A DNA stretch of 7,502 nucleotides from CAZGAQ01 sp964523405. Its GTDB lineage: Bacteria; Planctomycetota; Phycisphaerae; UBA1845; Fen-1342. Made by a program: the position numbers and the translations under genes. The notes beneath the pieces were generated by a model, which was not told the origin of the DNA, ran no database searches, and saw only the letters and a list, made by a program, of their open reading frames with translations. Numbering within the stretch: the first letter of the stretch is position 1; every line of letters begins with the position of its first letter. The DNA is taken from positions 1 to 7,502 of the forward strand of contig CAZGAQ010000070.1 of assembly GCA_964523405.1 (NCBI GenBank), read 5' to 3'. Positions 6,265 to 7,502 of this stretch are shown piece after piece.

Positions 6265-7502
6265 ATGAGCACCGCGCCGGTGACGTCGCCGTTCGTCCAC
6301 CTGCACCTGCACACCGAGTACTCGCTGCTGGATGGGGCCTGCCGCATGAAGCCCCTGGTTGAGCGCTGCAAGGCCCTCAACATGCCCGCCGTCGCCGTTA
6401 CCGACCACGGCAACCTCTTCGGGGCCATCGAGTTCTACACGACCGCCAAGGCCGCCGGCGTCAAACCCATCATCGGCTGCGAGGTCTACATGGCCCCGGC
6501 CGACCGTCGCGACCGGGAGAACAAGGCCAGCGGTGAGGCCAGCTATCACCTGCTCCTGCTCGCCCAGGACCTGACCGGCTACCGCAACCTCCTCAAGCTC
6601 ACCAGTGCCGGCTTCATCGAAGGTTTCTACTACAAGCCGCGCATCGACAAAGCCTTGCTGCGTGAGCACAGCGGGGGCCTCATCTGCACCAGCACCTGCC
6701 TGGGCGGTGAGATTCCGCAGTCGCTGATGAAGCACAATGCGGCCGCTGCGAAGGAGGTCGCCGAAGAGTACCTGAAGATCTTCGGGCCCGATCGCTTCTT
6801 CATCGAGCTGCAGGACCACGGTCTCCCCGAGCAGCGGGAGATTAACCCGGAGCTGGCTGACCTCGCTCGGCGGCTGGGCTGCGGCCTGGTGGCGACCAAC
6901 GACGTGCACTACCTGAGTCACGACGACGTCGAGGCCCACGACATCCTCTGCTGCATCTCGACCCGCGCCAAAGTTCAGGACGAGAAACGCTTCAAGTTCG
7001 ACACCGATCAGTTCTACCTGAAATCGCCGGAGGAGATGGCGCAAGCGCTGGGGCAGTATCCCGAGGCTCTCGACAACACGCTGCGCATCGCCAACCTGTG
7101 CAACCTGGAGTTCGACTTCTCCAAGCGCTTCGCTCCCAGGTTCCAGCCGCCCGAGCAGAAGACCGCCGACGAATACCTGCGCGAGCTCGTCTACGCCGGC
7201 GCCGCGCGGCGCTATGGCGAGATGACCGACGAACTGCGCGAACGCATCGACTACGAGCTCGAGGTTATCAAGGGCAAAGGCTTCAGCGGCTACTTCCTGA
7301 TCGTCTGGGACTTCGTCAAGTACGCCCACGAACACGGCATCCCCGCCGTGGCGCGCGGCAGCGGCTGCAGTACGGTCGTCGGCTACTGCCTCAACATCAG
7401 CACCGTCGATCCCCTGCACTACGGGCTGTATTTCGAGCGCTTCATGGACCCCGAGCGCGACGAAATGCCCGACATCGATATCGACCTCTGCCAGGACCGC
7501 CG
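6265..7502 (+). CDS. dnaE: DNA polymerase III alpha subunit, N-terminal 412 codons (right edge cuts it)
   Basis: This is the replicative DNA polymerase catalytic subunit. The start ATG at 6265 gives MSTAPVTSPFVHLHLHTEYS, with the conserved N-terminus about 10 residues in. The PHP domain covers roughly 10-290 and keeps all its metal-ligand positions: H14 and H16 (HLHLHTEYS), D23 (LLDG), H48 (TDHGN), E73 (IIGCEVY), H95 (SYHLLLLA), C145 (CTSTCLGGE), D213 and H215 (NDVHY). The polymerase core then begins. KGFSGYFLIVWDF is at 338-350 and the palm motif ARGSGCSTVVGYCL at 363-376. PDIDID at 402-407 holds the first two catalytic aspartates (D403 and D405, equivalent to E. coli D401 and D403). Family members are about 1150-1200 aa, so about two thirds of the gene lies beyond the window. 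It is not PolC, which carries an inserted DEDD exonuclease within its PHP domain. It is divergent from the MCP genes and has no visible link to them. Confidence 0.97.
   Translation, partial: MSTAPVTSPFVHLHLHTEYSLLDGACRMKPLVERCKALNMPAVAVTDHGNLFGAIEFYTTAKAAGVKPIIGCEVYMAPADRRDRENKASGEASYHLLLLAQDLTGYRNLLKLTSAGFIEGFYYKPRIDKALLREHSGGLICTSTCLGGEIPQSLMKHNAAAAKEVAEEYLKIFGPDRFFIELQDHGLPEQREINPELADLARRLGCGLVATNDVHYLSHDDVEAHDILCCISTRAKVQDEKRFKFDTDQFYLKSPEEMAQALGQYPEALDNTLRIANLCNLEFDFSKRFAPRFQPPEQKTADEYLRELVYAGAARRYGEMTDELRERIDYELEVIKGKGFSGYFLIVWDFVKYAHEHGIPAVARGSGCSTVVGYCLNISTVDPLHYGLYFERFMDPERDEMPDIDIDLCQDR

Noticed and set aside
5671..7419. 582-codon open frame on the minus strand
   Set aside because: It is antisense to dnaE, whose motifs are unambiguous; the frame is a GC-driven shadow.

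Overview
The window is high-GC bacterial chromosomal DNA. Read 5'->3' on the plus strand it holds four genes: (1) most of an RNase P RNA gene (rnpB) on the minus strand, cut by the left edge; (2) and (3) two paralogous methyl-accepting chemotaxis protein (MCP) genes in tandem, both on the minus strand; (4) the first 412 codons of dnaE, the DNA polymerase III alpha subunit, on the plus strand and cut by the right edge. There is no transposase, integrase, CRISPR array, tRNA or phage gene. The GC content, the double-Cache MCP type and the style of the DnaE N-terminus suggest a Planctomycetota-like bacterium (perhaps a Phycisphaerae relative), but that is a low-confidence guess from memory of protein families.

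Layout. Positions 1 to about 356: rnpB (bacterial type A), with all the conserved blocks readable and a much enlarged P12 helix. Positions 357-567: a -10-like TACAAT suited to starting rnpB, and a very stable 18-bp hairpin that probably ends the upstream MCP transcript. Positions 568-2808: MCP1, intact, 746 aa. Positions 2809-3308: a 500-bp gap containing the MCP1 leader and a candidate sigma-28 (FliA-type) promoter. Positions 3309-5554: MCP2, colinear with MCP1 along its whole length but with a one-base deletion relative to an open frame in a G5 run near codon 44. Positions 5555-6264: a 710-bp divergent intergenic region with palindromes but no convincing gene. Positions 6265-7502: dnaE, with an intact metal-binding PHP domain.

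How they fit together. The two MCPs are membrane receptors with a double-Cache periplasmic sensor. They would feed a CheA/CheW array through identical hairpin-tip sequences. They look like a duplicated receptor pair, and only MCP1 is readable as a complete protein from this sequence. rnpB and dnaE are housekeeping genes that flank the receptor pair; no functional link to chemotaxis is evident. I do not see a new multi-gene system here. The points most worth checking are the MCP2 frameshift, the expanded RNase P P12 helix, the sigma-28-like promoter and the paired GTGTACAC palindromes upstream of dnaE.
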